A stretch of DNA of 64,000 nt, taken from the IMG/VR virus record IMGVR_UViG_3300013132_000033, positions 1-64,000 of that record. One strand, given 5' to 3'. Made by a program: the position numbers and the translations under genes. Numbering within the stretch: the stretch's first letter is position 1; every line of letters begins with the position of its first letter. This document shows, in pieces, positions 20,401-30,981 of the stretch. This DNA comes from a virus. The notes under the pieces are model-generated. The model worked only from the letters and a program-made list of their open reading frames with translations, ran no database searches and was not told the origin of the DNA.

Positions 20401-23400
20401 TTTAGTTACTACATTAGCTAATATTACAAAACTTACAGTAGAATATGAAAATATTGCAAATAACATTCGTGAAAATCCTGAATACGATTTAGAAAAAGAA
20501 TTAAAAGATATAACTAAAAATATTGAAGAGTTTACAAAAGACGGTAAAGAATTATTAGATGGGATTAATCTTATTGAAACACAAACAGAAGCTCTTGAAA
20601 AACATATTGGTTTTTTAAATTTTACCTTAGATGCTTTTAAGGGTTTTTCAGGATTAATGAAAGTTAACCGTAAAGAATGGAAAAAAGCTTTTGCAGAAAT
20701 ATCTAAAATTATTCAAGATAAAACTATACTTGAAGATCTTTCAATGGTTAAAAATCAAATTGATAAAAATAGAAATAATGTTTCAATATATAATAAATAT
20801 AGTAAAATAATAACAGATATTAATACTTTAAATCCTGATTTATTACCTTTATTTATTAATAAGTTAAAAGAATATGAAATATCAGATGACGAATTAATTA
20901 ACACATATGGTTTAGGTGCTGAAACATTAGATTTAATTAACAATAAAATTTTATTATCAAATCAAAGAGTAATAGAATTACGTCAAGCATTAACTAAACT
21001 TTTAAATACTAATTTTACAGATCTTAAAGAATATATTGCATTAGCATCATTAGTTTCACAAAAGTTATTTACTTTATATTACAATGCAGAACATGATTTT
21101 ATAAGCAATAGTATTGATAGATCTCAACAAGCTCCATTAATTAGTACTGAAGTTAATATTGTACCAGATGTAAATGATATATTTGCGCAAGGTAATTTAC
21201 CTGAAACTATGTATAGTACTACAGGAGTATCTGTTAAATATGATGACAATGGTAATGACCAAATTACTGCAGAAGGTTTTCCAGCGTTAACTGATTTTAA
21301 ACATCAACGAAATTGGTTTTATACTATTGATAAATTAGCTAATAGTATTACTGATTATCAATTAAAAGTTGTAAAAGCTGTTTGGGATAGTAATGATGAA
21401 ATTCAAAGAGTACTTCAAGAAAATAATCCTAATCCACAAAATAGAGGCGATAATGATTTATTTGTAGTACTAGTAGATAAAGACGGTAAATATGTACGTA
21501 TTGATGATGATAATAATATAGGTGATAAAGGAAGTCCTGTATTTACATCTATCAGCAGGCCTGAAAGAATGTTTCCTCCAGGTAGTAAAGCTAAGGTACA
21601 AACTAGATATTTATTAAATTTTTATTTAAAATCTAAAGGTGTTAATCGTATTAGATATGATTCAGATTTAGCTGATAAAGCCGTTAATGTACAATTATCT
21701 GAAATATTTAATTCTGCAGAATTAAAACAGTTAGGTTTAGATGTTGATAATACTTTAAATGATTTATTAAATGCATCTATTATACTAGCTGAAAAAACTT
21801 ATAAAGATCAGTATGAAACATATAGTAAAAAACAACCTACTTTACAAATTCAAGGTATAAGTAAAGGATATCGTGTTTATCAACTTGATGAAAACGGTGT
21901 AAAAAAACAATTTAAACCTTTAGATAATATTTCAGAAATATCTTTAAAGTCTGATAATTTTACATCTGGTCAATTACAAGGAGGTAGATTAGCAATAGCT
22001 ACAGAAGCTTCTGTAAAAGGCCCAAATAACACTCGTATAAAATTACCTCCGGGTACAGTTTATTTAACGTTAACTAATAATGAAGTTATACCATTAACTC
22101 AACGTAAAATAAATGATAATGAAGCTAAAGTAATAATGTATTTATTATCTCAATCTGCTGGTAAATCTTTAAAAGAATTTAAAGTAGATATAAAAAATTC
22201 AGATGGCTCCGATTTTAATTACACTATTGGTACTAATACACTAAGTTCTCCATTTAATGTATTTTATACTAAAGCATTTAATGCACCTTCATTTTCATTA
22301 TTAAATACATTTATACATTACGGATTAAAACCTAAAGGTCAATCACCTAATGGTCAATTATATATTAATTCGAATAAAATATATTATACTACTTTTGCAG
22401 GAGAAAATAAAGTTTTAGAAATTAGTGATTTAACTAAAGCATTAACTTTAGACAATCCTCAAGAATTTAATTCAGATGTACAAGAGTTTTATGACTTTTT
22501 ATTAAGTAAAAATTTTAACATTGATTCTTCACTTTTAAACAATAACGGTAAGTTTGCTTACCCAACTTATACAAAAAATGGTTTATCTTTTGACACTTCT
22601 CAAACGTATTATTCCTTTCTTTTTGACAACGTTGTTACCACAACTATTACAAAGAAAGAAGGATACCCAAATAGACTCCAAAGAAACCTTAGTTTCGGAA
22701 ACCAATCCAACCAAAATAAAAATCGTAGTAAAAAACCGGCGGCAAGTGCGCAAACAAACCCGACAACAAAACAAGCGCCAACGCCCCCTGTAATATCTGT
22801 AGAAAATCAACCAACGTCTTTAGAAGGTAGTAAACCTGTTGATAAGAAAGCTGATATAAAAAAAGATAGATATTATAATAGTCCAGCTAACCGAATGGTT
22901 AGAGTACAAAAAGAATCTCAAAATACTAATGTAACTCAAGAAGAAATAGATGAAATAGAAGCTGTTATAGAAAAGGCTAAAGAACTTGGATGGGATAAAA
23001 ATAGATTGTTTACACAGCTTTCAAAAATGGGTTATAGTTATGCGTTGGGAGTAAATCCTGAAGCTTTTAGAAACTATCTTGAAGATAGACTTTCTGGTAA
23101 GACAAATATTAAAGTAACTTCCGAGTATAACTTTTTTGAACAACTTGATGCAGAACTAGCTGCTTTAGAAAATAGTACATCTCAATCTCAACCTGTAACA
23201 TCTGTAGTAAATAAACCGTTAACAGATGAATCAACAATTGATATTCATATTAATGGTTTGTTTTATGGCGGATTTATGCCCGATAATGCTTATAGATTTA
23301 AAGGATCTAGTGTAACATCTGCTGAAAAAATTCAAGCTAATGTAAACAGAGATTTAAGATCTCATTTTAGTTTTCAAAATTTTAATGGACCACCAGCTAA

Positions 23401-23953
23401 AAAAAATGCTCAAGTAGATGAAGATGGTTTTATAATTGATATTATAGATGATAATTTTACAATGTATACTTATGGTTTAAGAGGAGTCGATGCTGTTGAT
23501 CGCGATGGTTATTTTAGCGTTAGTATAACTATTCCTAATACAATACCTGTTGCAACAGTTAAAAATGTAATGAAAAATACAATTGATGGTTTTGCTAAAG
23601 AAATGATTTTAAAGTATATACCAGATTTATCAAGAGATATGAATATAGGGTTAAGCGCTTTAAATTTAGCAAAACAAGTTACTAAAAAAGAATTTAATGA
23701 TTTATTAGAAACTGTTAAAACTAATTTTACAACAGTTACTACAAATGAATCTTTATCTCAGCAAAATGTTGCAACAAAACCTAAATCAAAAAAATTAACA
23801 CCTGCTGAAATTAAAGCTAATTTAAAATCAATTAATGAATCAAGTGCTCCAATAATAAGTAAAAAGCCAACTAAAATTAATAAAACTATAGATCCAGAAG
23901 TATTACTAGAGAGATACGTAAACAATAACATAATTCAAAAGAATTGTAAATGA
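17492..23953 (+). CDS. Giant putative cargo protein (2153 aa)
   Basis: A 2153-residue protein preceding the RNA polymerase gene and overlapping it by four bases (ATGA). Glycine-rich hydrophobic stretches at about residues 85-115, 175-205 and 420-435 (VVLGGILGGGAGVIGSYSD) could insert in membranes. Long Glu/Lys/Leu coiled-coil-like regions cover about 680-780 and 860-1130. A Pro/Thr/Ala/Asn linker lies near 1720-1780. It resembles the large capsid-packaged proteins of crAss-like phages that are ejected with the RNA polymerase. No catalytic motif is recognised. A local reading-frame anomaly at about 22650-22735 is described under findings. Confidence 0.6.
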   Translation: MAKVVGTAAGTSYDPLAASQQELQNLGLAPTKHNTEFSLTSETTGLNEFNNIDLGQYDKPPSLYSNDAQASSILNEMRAQNQGAGEQFLKGVGRVASTAITELFKVPGYLGGALGSSLMEGDFIENTVDNAWVNAFQSLDENIKESIPIYLTKEVEEGGIGRKLMSSAWWSTTGADGIGFLLSMYAPGKVIGALGSGLKLARGVEAIANSSKLGSKLARLSGLVDNAATFTEQGLKVTGKGVGKLESLATVATNTFVESAAEAANTFDNVKEAYMRNNPNATEEEAKKVAGDQAAAVMKANIAVLAISNYFDELTLFNGFGKGDAAIKNSIFGKLTKDGIIDFTDLSKIEKYGFRQWASKELPAKVAASFAKEGFFEEGLQTKIQQHYEKKAAGETSENFFDDVIGNYFHSLLSDIEMQEAVVLGGILGGGAGVIGSYSDMKNTERFLRGGEAYTPNFFGKMLGRKPREATKGFLDLANENFIQSTRSLKDIAELEDDGRIKFQTKQKEIIDPVTGKTVIQDVQVPVINQDKLKNLMEEKSSMLQLVTLHSILSQAGEVEQAEVYKQLIDYARFTPFIQQEGGYEVLEAFIKSGKLTELEANQILENENRTITDAEKQDITNGMLKQAKLFKDVYDEVNRTFIPEKYVKPDDKEQYNAWKQTAFNRKLQNLLASKNLTQQMFNIKNKYGDFELTEDDYNTLTPDEALNKKRSKDVYDNLAKQWQDAKETYLKLSDANGLRNDYEEFKKEKEEELTKVGKELKDSTQEALDDNTATSKFKETLQYSGYNVTDSTNGFNAAGLDGNQIVLERNSDNKNVILTPINNNGVIDYVMVNDDGTSTLVTKNGIFSKSFLDSMSVVIADNAKEQIEKAKIQQLKNEKLRTLELLQEFQKQNYKEGKERLQELDKLFASTYEEISKYNDQLNDAVNGVNARKAGNSTATNQAVDRAVIEGLLNQAFERYNALNNERQFLVTTLANITKLTVEYENIANNIRENPEYDLEKELKDITKNIEEFTKDGKELLDGINLIETQTEALEKHIGFLNFTLDAFKGFSGLMKVNRKEWKKAFAEISKIIQDKTILEDLSMVKNQIDKNRNNVSIYNKYSKIITDINTLNPDLLPLFINKLKEYEISDDELINTYGLGAETLDLINNKILLSNQRVIELRQALTKLLNTNFTDLKEYIALASLVSQKLFTLYYNAEHDFISNSIDRSQQAPLISTEVNIVPDVNDIFAQGNLPETMYSTTGVSVKYDDNGNDQITAEGFPALTDFKHQRNWFYTIDKLANSITDYQLKVVKAVWDSNDEIQRVLQENNPNPQNRGDNDLFVVLVDKDGKYVRIDDDNNIGDKGSPVFTSISRPERMFPPGSKAKVQTRYLLNFYLKSKGVNRIRYDSDLADKAVNVQLSEIFNSAELKQLGLDVDNTLNDLLNASIILAEKTYKDQYETYSKKQPTLQIQGISKGYRVYQLDENGVKKQFKPLDNISEISLKSDNFTSGQLQGGRLAIATEASVKGPNNTRIKLPPGTVYLTLTNNEVIPLTQRKINDNEAKVIMYLLSQSAGKSLKEFKVDIKNSDGSDFNYTIGTNTLSSPFNVFYTKAFNAPSFSLLNTFIHYGLKPKGQSPNGQLYINSNKIYYTTFAGENKVLEISDLTKALTLDNPQEFNSDVQEFYDFLLSKNFNIDSSLLNNNGKFAYPTYTKNGLSFDTSQTYYSFLFDNVVTTTITKKEGYPNRLQRNLSFGNQSNQNKNRSKKPAASAQTNPTTKQAPTPPVISVENQPTSLEGSKPVDKKADIKKDRYYNSPANRMVRVQKESQNTNVTQEEIDEIEAVIEKAKELGWDKNRLFTQLSKMGYSYALGVNPEAFRNYLEDRLSGKTNIKVTSEYNFFEQLDAELAALENSTSQSQPVTSVVNKPLTDESTIDIHINGLFYGGFMPDNAYRFKGSSVTSAEKIQANVNRDLRSHFSFQNFNGPPAKKNAQVDEDGFIIDIIDDNFTMYTYGLRGVDAVDRDGYFSVSITIPNTIPVATVKNVMKNTIDGFAKEMILKYIPDLSRDMNIGLSALNLAKQVTKKEFNDLLETVKTNFTTVTTNESLSQQNVATKPKSKKLTPAEIKANLKSINESSAPIISKKPTKINKTIDPEVLLERYVNNNIIQKNCK

Positions 23954-26900
23954 GTTGTACCTACATATACAACGGTAGAGAATATAGTCGCACAGGGGTC
24001 TTGAGAGCATTATCTCAAGGCCCTTCGGCTATGTCAAAATCCGCAATGGATTTTTTAACAACTAAACTTGGGATGTCGCCATCTGAAGTAGAAGTTGTAA
24101 CAGGACTTATTGATAATAAAGCTTTAGGTCAATTTACTGAAGACGGTCGTATTCTTTTAAGTACTATGGCTGACGATTCTGTAGCTTATCATGAAGCTTT
24201 TCACAGAGTATTTAGAATGTATTTAACTCCTGAAGAAAGAGAATCTTATTATAAAGAATTTAGAAAAAAATCTAATTATAAACAATTGTTAGATAAGTAT
24301 CGTAAAGATTACGGTAACAATGAAGAAGAATTAATTGAAGAGTATTTTGCAGATGAATTTGCAGATTATGTATTAAATAACGGTAATGTTAAAGTAGATC
24401 CTGAAGCTAAATCTTTATTTGAAAAATTAATAATGTTTTTAAAAAAATTATTTGGTTTAAATAAAAAAGATGTTCGCAAATTATATTCTCAAATCGAACG
24501 TGGAGATTTTGCAAGAAAGTATAATAAATATGATTATGTCAAACCTGCTTATAAAGTAGTAATTGATAATCAAGAATTTGACTACATTCAGAAAAATGAT
24601 TTTGTAGAATTTGCATCTTCGATTTTTGTTGAAAGTTTAATTAATCAAGATAGTATTTATGGATTAATTAATAATAACTTTTCAAAAGATAGTATTAAAT
24701 CATTATTAGATTATTCTGTAAATACAGCTTTACAATTTATTCAAAATGATGATTTATTAACTGCTATTTACAATGATTACAATAGTGCTGATAGTTATAT
24801 ATTAGATCAAATTCAAGGTCATCTTAGTGGATTAATAGGTAAGATAAATATTAAAACAACAGCTAAAGTTAGCGATGAAATAGATGTATTAGATATAGTT
24901 GCTGATAATATTGCTGAACAAGAAGGTGACGTAAATACAGAATTAGGTAGAGCTAATGACGATGCTAATAATGAATTTACAAGATCTGTTGAAATAGATA
25001 TTAGATTATCTATGTCAAGAGCAGTTAAGTTGTTATTGTCAACATTAGATACAAATGAAACATCTTCAATAGGAACTTTTAGAAAATTAAAATGGTCACA
25101 AGCATTTAATAAATTATCTCAAGAATTATCAGGAGTTCCTTCTCAAGACTTAATTAAACATTTAAGTACATTACAGTATCCTTGGGTAAATGATTTAGTA
25201 AATCAATTAGGAGGTGTTGAAATAGATTCTAATATATCAGATGATGTTTTAAGATTAAGAAATGATTTTATTAAAACTTTTAATCTTACTACTACTACAT
25301 ACTTAATGTCTGAAATTACTTCAGATAATATTAAATTATTTGACGCTAACCAAAACACATATCAGAAAAGAAAACTTAACGAGTGGTCAACAGCAATGCA
25401 AAAAGTTATTGCAAATACTCCTCAAGGATTTTCTGAATGGGTAAATAATTTAAGAGCTTTAAAAAATAATTCAAAATCTACTATACAACAATATGAAAAT
25501 ATATTAGGTATAAATATAAATGATAATTTAAAAGAATTTGATGTATTATTAAATGATCATGATTGGCAAGGTACATTAGAAAGTATTGCTATATACATAC
25601 TCAGATCTGTTGATACAAATAACTTTTCAAATGAAAACCCGCCAAATTATACAAATTTGTTTGGAGATAAAAATTTTGATATAGAAGGTATATTAAAACA
25701 ACTTGCCGATAAACAAAAGTTTTATGAAGATGCTGTTGATAATATGGTAACAGCTAGAGGAAAGAATTTTTATAGTATTACTCAAAATACATTAACTACT
25801 AATACTATTAATTCATTGAATTATGTTGCTCGTAAAATACAAGCTAACAGAACTATGACAATGAATGAAAAGTTAAGTTTAGTAGACAAGTATCTTCCAG
25901 GAATATTAAACTATCAAACTATAAATCAAGTAGGTGATAAAATTGAAATCAATTCAATTTGGTTAGATCATATTCTTAAGGGTAATGAAATTAAACTAAG
26001 TGTAATGCTTGGTATTAAAAATTCAAAAAATGAAGAATCTGATTTAAGTGATATAGATGAATTAGATTTACAGTCTACTACATTAAATATGGCTTTAAGA
26101 GGTGTTAATATTTCTATGAAACACTCTGACAGAAGTATTTTTTATGCTTATCAATTAGTTGGTAAAAATATGTTATTTGATGATGCTAAATATTCAACTA
26201 AAGATGCAATTTTAAATTACTTAACTTCTTATTTTAGTGCACAATTAGCTGCTGAAATAAGACGTGCTAAGTTACCTACTCATAATATACAATACGCAAA
26301 AAATAATTATAATAGGTCAATGTTGTTTCCTGAATTTGGAGCATTGACTGAATTGCAAATTAACGATAAAACTAATGCTGCTATAAAAGAAAAGTTATCA
26401 AATGCTTTTAATAATTACATGAAAGATTTAAATTATTGGGGAGTATTAGATAAAGCCTCTAAAAATAAAGTATTAGGTTTAAGTGATGAATATCAAGGTA
26501 ATATTGAAAATGAAGTTGTAAAAGCATTTGCTAATCAGTTATTATCTCACTTAGAAGAGATGAAAATTTTTCTTGGTGATTTTGTAGGTTTTAAATCTGC
26601 TGATGACTTTTATAAAAGAATGTCTACTACTAGTGGTACTGGTAATAATATGGTAATGGAAGATAGTTTAAATGAAATTATTGCTAGTAAAAATAATGTT
26701 GAATTTACAATTGTAAATCCTAGAACAGGTAAAAGTCAAACAATAAAATATACTCGTCCTGTAGATGGTACTTTTAATGCAATGACATTAGAAGAAGAGT
26801 CTAATTATCAATCGCCTTTAGCTACAGAATTAAAATATAAATCACCTATTGATAATAGTGATGTATCTACAATTCAGTATGTATTTGAGAAAAACTTTTT

Positions 26901-29900
26901 AGAAGATAATCCTAACCCTACTCAAGAACAATTAGACCAAGTTAAAAAACTATCTGAAAGTTATAACGATGTTTATAAAAATATTAATGAAAATGATGGA
27001 CAATCTTGGGTAAATATGTTTTTCTATCGTGAGTACATGATTCGTCAATCTTTATGGACTCCTGAAATGGAAAACTTGTTTACAGTAGAATTAAAATTAT
27101 TAACTGCTAAATCTTACGATGATATTATAGATTTAACTGTTACTGTTGACGGTAAAGAAATTAAAGTATTTGATTGGGATAACTGGAAAGAAACTAAAGA
27201 TAGTTTACCTTTATTTGAATCGGTACATACTTTAAAACCACAATACGCAGGATTTTCTAAAACATATTTAGATTACGCTAACGAAACAGCGTTATCATTT
27301 AATCAGCGCGTTAGTCCATATACTATTTTTAAAACATCTTACCATGTATTATGGCCATCTACTGTAGTAAATACTAACTTGAGTCAGATGCATCATTTTA
27401 TGTTAACTAATAATGTAGATGTAATTCATATGGGTTCAGCAAATAAATCTGGAGCCATTGATATTAAATCTGTATTTAAACAACAAGAATCTAACTTAAA
27501 TGATCGTCAAAAAAATGTAATTAGTAAAGGTTTTACATTTTATGATGAAGATGGTTATTTTAATGATACTATATTTGAAAATACTGTTGGACAACAATTA
27601 TTACAGCAATCTATGACTAAAGCTTATTTTAACTATCTTAAAGATCAGGTTAAAATAGGCAATCATGAAAAAACAACTATTAAAGGTTCTACACAAAGTT
27701 TAAAAATTCTTATTTCCAATTTATATGATGATGGTAAACCAAGGTTTCAAATTGCTCAAACAATGCTATCTCATTATAAAGAAGTTATATCAGCATTAGT
27801 AAATAATGCAATTAACGAATTAAAAAAAGAATTAACTGATGAACAAGGTAAAATTGAATTACAAAAACTTGTAGATGTTGTAAAACAATCTGCAGAAGAT
27901 CGTAGTAGTCCAATAAATATTATAGATGCTATTGAAGCATTTATAGATACTGAGTATATTGAAACATTACCTAATAAAAATAAAGTTGAAAATATTATTT
28001 ATTCTATTGTTACTAATAATGCTATTTCATTTAAACGTCCGGGTAATGCTTATCCATTAGTAGCATCAACTGGTTTTGAACCATTAGGTAGTCGTAAAAC
28101 AATGACTACAAATAATAATTTAAAATTTTATGAATTTGATATTAATAACGATGGTAAAATTAATAACTTAAAACCAGCTGATATTGCAATACCAATTCCT
28201 AAAGAATGGATTGAAAGCTTATTAAAAGCAGCTAATACAAAAAATATAGCACAAGCTATTAAATGGGCTAATAATAGAATAGCAAATGGTAAGCTAACAG
28301 TAACTGTTAAAGGATTACGTATTCCCAATCAAGGTTTATCATCAAATGATATATTTAACATTAAAGAATTTAAATTACCAACCAATGTATCATATGCAAT
28401 AGTACCTTCTGAAATTGTAGTTAAAGTGGGATCGGATTACGATATTGACAAGGAATCAGTTTATTGGGCAGATAGTGAAGACTTGTTTAACAATAATATT
28501 GATTCATTTATTTATAGTTTAAATGAATTTAATAATTACTCTCCAACAGATTTAAATAAAGTATTATTAAAATTAGAAAAACAAATTCTTACGCATCCAA
28601 GAAACGCTCACTTTTTACTATTACCTGTTATTGACGACTTGTTAAAAAAAGATGCTTTCGATGCTGTTGTAAGTAGTGATGCTAAAAAACCAACTACATT
28701 TTTTGATGCATTGACACCAAGTAAAAATGTTGAAAAAGCAATTCACTTCATCAAATCTAAATTAGGTGTTGGTGTTGTAGCATTAGATATTACAGGTCAC
28801 TCTATATTTACTTCAGAAAATATTAAAACAGCTTTACAAGTATATGATAAAAATGGAGAATTAATAGGTGATAGACATTTAATGTTTGATGGAATGTATA
28901 ATAACGATAGTTTAAGTTCTATTTATGATGCATCTAATCGTTTAATATCAGAAATACAATCTCAAACAATGACATCTCAAGTAGATGCTGGTAAAGATCC
29001 GTATGCTGTATTATTAGGTATTAATAGTCAAACTCTTGGACCTGTTATGTATCTTGTACGTAGAGGTGTGCCTATTATTCAAATTTTAAAATTTGTAAGT
29101 CATCCTATAGTAAAAAGATATTTAGAGTTACAACGTATTAATGAATCCATTACAAATAAACAACGGGGTAAAGAATTAACTAAACAAGAGTTAATTAAAA
29201 AATTATATAAAGAATTTGGTATACAAGAACCAGATCCAAAAACATTTTATTTAAATAAAGAACTAGGATTTACTGATGAAGATTTAGACCCTAAAAACAA
29301 AACAAGACAATACGAAATATTTAAATACTTTTTAGAAGTAGTTGATGAAACAACTCAATTTAATAGACTTAAAAATGCATTAACTGCTGATACTAAAGGT
29401 AGAAAAGATAGAGCTGCTGTTATTCAATTTGATTTATTATGGAAAACTGTAGTAAATGATCAGTTAATACCGTTAAGTGATTTAATTAAATTATACAAAA
29501 AAAGTGTAATAGCACCTTTCTTTAAAAGTCAAGCATTATATAAGGAATTTTACGGTTCTTTATATGCTATTAAAAATCAATTAGATAATATTATAGAACG
29601 TACAGAGTCAGGTTTAAAAGCAGATAAACGCGAAAAGTTTATTAGTACATTACATAATGATTTTATGCTGTACTTAATACAAAATTACGATTCTGATTTT
29701 AATAAACAAGACTTTGATACTTTATTAGGTTATACTAACGAACCATCTTTAGCAATGGAACTTAAAAGTGAAGAAGGATTTTTATTTAATCAATTGTACG
29801 CTTTAATGTCTGTTGAAAAAGATTCTTATTCTGGTAAAATGACTGATATTGTAAGACTGTTTGAAAGATCTTTAAATAGCATGGATACTAATGATTTGAT

Positions 29901-30981
29901 AGATGCTATGTTAGATCTTAAAACTGAAAATAAAGAATTGTATGAAAAACTAATTAGGATTAGTTTATATCAAGCTGGTTTTAATAACTCACCTTTTTCT
30001 TTAACAAAAATTATACCTGCTGTTAAAAGTAGTAAACGTAAAAATAATAAACTTGAAGAAATTGAGTTAGATTATTTATATGAAATTCAGAAAAAAGCTG
30101 TAAATATTTTAAACACCATATCATCAGAACAATTAAAAACTGATATAGAAATATTTGAACAACTATTTTTTAGAAATAATCCTACATATTTAAGAACTAA
30201 ACCTAACAAGAATGTACAAAACAGATTATTTTATGTATATGATGAAGTTCAAAATAAATTTGTTATTAAATATATTCCTGTAGATACTAGACAATCACAA
30301 AGAGAACTTGTTCAATTAGGTAATGCTTATAAGAAAAGATATTTTAGAGATGAGTATGTAGATATTTTTAGTACTGTAATTGAAGATGAAAAATCTGTTT
30401 TAAATAATGTATTTGAAGATGCTTTTATGACAGATACACAGATTGCTAATAATAAAGCTGTTATAGATTCTGATATTGCTAAGATAAAATCTACTGGTAA
30501 AACTGTAGTATTTCCTAAAGATGGTTTGGGTACAGGTTTAGCTGCTCTTAAAACTAAAGCTCCGCAAACTTATGCCTATTTAAAACAAAGATTGCTAGAA
30601 GAGTTTGGTTTTAATAATGATACCGGCACAATAACTACTCAACCTACTGCGCCAGTAGAAGAAAATGAAGATTTTGTTAATAGTATGTTTCAAACACAAC
30701 CTACGCAAGAAGAAATAGATGAATTTGTTAAAGAATGTAAAAAAGGAACAATGTCAGCAAATTTAGGTTTTAAACCATTAGCCAAACGAGGTTTAAATTT
30801 AGATTTTACTCCAGGTGGTAGTTGGACTTTAGAAAAAGATTTGAAAGGTTATCCAACACACGCTCAAGGTGGAGTTGATTTAAGATTTGATAGTGATGGT
30901 GTAGCATTCCACAATGGTACACATCATGTAAAAGCTAGTTGTGGATTATGTTTACCATCTTTAAATAAAATGAAACAATGA
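23950..30981 (+). CDS. Virion RNA polymerase with N-terminal zincin domain (2343 aa)
   Basis: Two activities are visible. Near the N-terminus HEAFHR gives a zincin HExxH site (H81, E82, H85), with a downstream EELIEEYFADEFADYV helix (about residues 125-140) offering the third zinc ligand. Further on, KGLRIPNQGLSS followed by VVKVGSDYDIDKES has the order of the beta'-like double-psi barrel of YonO/crAss-type RNA polymerases; DYDID (D1496, D1498, D1500) is the catalytic magnesium triad. In crAss-like phages this enzyme is carried in the capsid, ejected into the host and transcribes early genes. The C-terminal 60 residues (YPTHAQGGVDL...) look like a short cargo-type tail. Both active motifs are intact. 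Confidence 0.85.
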   Translation: MSCTYIYNGREYSRTGVLRALSQGPSAMSKSAMDFLTTKLGMSPSEVEVVTGLIDNKALGQFTEDGRILLSTMADDSVAYHEAFHRVFRMYLTPEERESYYKEFRKKSNYKQLLDKYRKDYGNNEEELIEEYFADEFADYVLNNGNVKVDPEAKSLFEKLIMFLKKLFGLNKKDVRKLYSQIERGDFARKYNKYDYVKPAYKVVIDNQEFDYIQKNDFVEFASSIFVESLINQDSIYGLINNNFSKDSIKSLLDYSVNTALQFIQNDDLLTAIYNDYNSADSYILDQIQGHLSGLIGKINIKTTAKVSDEIDVLDIVADNIAEQEGDVNTELGRANDDANNEFTRSVEIDIRLSMSRAVKLLLSTLDTNETSSIGTFRKLKWSQAFNKLSQELSGVPSQDLIKHLSTLQYPWVNDLVNQLGGVEIDSNISDDVLRLRNDFIKTFNLTTTTYLMSEITSDNIKLFDANQNTYQKRKLNEWSTAMQKVIANTPQGFSEWVNNLRALKNNSKSTIQQYENILGININDNLKEFDVLLNDHDWQGTLESIAIYILRSVDTNNFSNENPPNYTNLFGDKNFDIEGILKQLADKQKFYEDAVDNMVTARGKNFYSITQNTLTTNTINSLNYVARKIQANRTMTMNEKLSLVDKYLPGILNYQTINQVGDKIEINSIWLDHILKGNEIKLSVMLGIKNSKNEESDLSDIDELDLQSTTLNMALRGVNISMKHSDRSIFYAYQLVGKNMLFDDAKYSTKDAILNYLTSYFSAQLAAEIRRAKLPTHNIQYAKNNYNRSMLFPEFGALTELQINDKTNAAIKEKLSNAFNNYMKDLNYWGVLDKASKNKVLGLSDEYQGNIENEVVKAFANQLLSHLEEMKIFLGDFVGFKSADDFYKRMSTTSGTGNNMVMEDSLNEIIASKNNVEFTIVNPRTGKSQTIKYTRPVDGTFNAMTLEEESNYQSPLATELKYKSPIDNSDVSTIQYVFEKNFLEDNPNPTQEQLDQVKKLSESYNDVYKNINENDGQSWVNMFFYREYMIRQSLWTPEMENLFTVELKLLTAKSYDDIIDLTVTVDGKEIKVFDWDNWKETKDSLPLFESVHTLKPQYAGFSKTYLDYANETALSFNQRVSPYTIFKTSYHVLWPSTVVNTNLSQMHHFMLTNNVDVIHMGSANKSGAIDIKSVFKQQESNLNDRQKNVISKGFTFYDEDGYFNDTIFENTVGQQLLQQSMTKAYFNYLKDQVKIGNHEKTTIKGSTQSLKILISNLYDDGKPRFQIAQTMLSHYKEVISALVNNAINELKKELTDEQGKIELQKLVDVVKQSAEDRSSPINIIDAIEAFIDTEYIETLPNKNKVENIIYSIVTNNAISFKRPGNAYPLVASTGFEPLGSRKTMTTNNNLKFYEFDINNDGKINNLKPADIAIPIPKEWIESLLKAANTKNIAQAIKWANNRIANGKLTVTVKGLRIPNQGLSSNDIFNIKEFKLPTNVSYAIVPSEIVVKVGSDYDIDKESVYWADSEDLFNNNIDSFIYSLNEFNNYSPTDLNKVLLKLEKQILTHPRNAHFLLLPVIDDLLKKDAFDAVVSSDAKKPTTFFDALTPSKNVEKAIHFIKSKLGVGVVALDITGHSIFTSENIKTALQVYDKNGELIGDRHLMFDGMYNNDSLSSIYDASNRLISEIQSQTMTSQVDAGKDPYAVLLGINSQTLGPVMYLVRRGVPIIQILKFVSHPIVKRYLELQRINESITNKQRGKELTKQELIKKLYKEFGIQEPDPKTFYLNKELGFTDEDLDPKNKTRQYEIFKYFLEVVDETTQFNRLKNALTADTKGRKDRAAVIQFDLLWKTVVNDQLIPLSDLIKLYKKSVIAPFFKSQALYKEFYGSLYAIKNQLDNIIERTESGLKADKREKFISTLHNDFMLYLIQNYDSDFNKQDFDTLLGYTNEPSLAMELKSEEGFLFNQLYALMSVEKDSYSGKMTDIVRLFERSLNSMDTNDLIDAMLDLKTENKELYEKLIRISLYQAGFNNSPFSLTKIIPAVKSSKRKNNKLEEIELDYLYEIQKKAVNILNTISSEQLKTDIEIFEQLFFRNNPTYLRTKPNKNVQNRLFYVYDEVQNKFVIKYIPVDTRQSQRELVQLGNAYKKRYFRDEYVDIFSTVIEDEKSVLNNVFEDAFMTDTQIANNKAVIDSDIAKIKSTGKTVVFPKDGLGTGLAALKTKAPQTYAYLKQRLLEEFGFNNDTGTITTQPTAPVEENEDFVNSMFQTQPTQEEIDEFVKECKKGTMSANLGFKPLAKRGLNLDFTPGGSWTLEKDLKGYPTHAQGGVDLRFDSDGVAFHNGTHHVKASCGLCLPSLNKMKQ

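Noticed and set aside
22554-22793. Separate 79-aa gene inside the 2153-aa gene
   Set aside because: No independent start context; it is better explained as a local frame anomaly within the larger protein.
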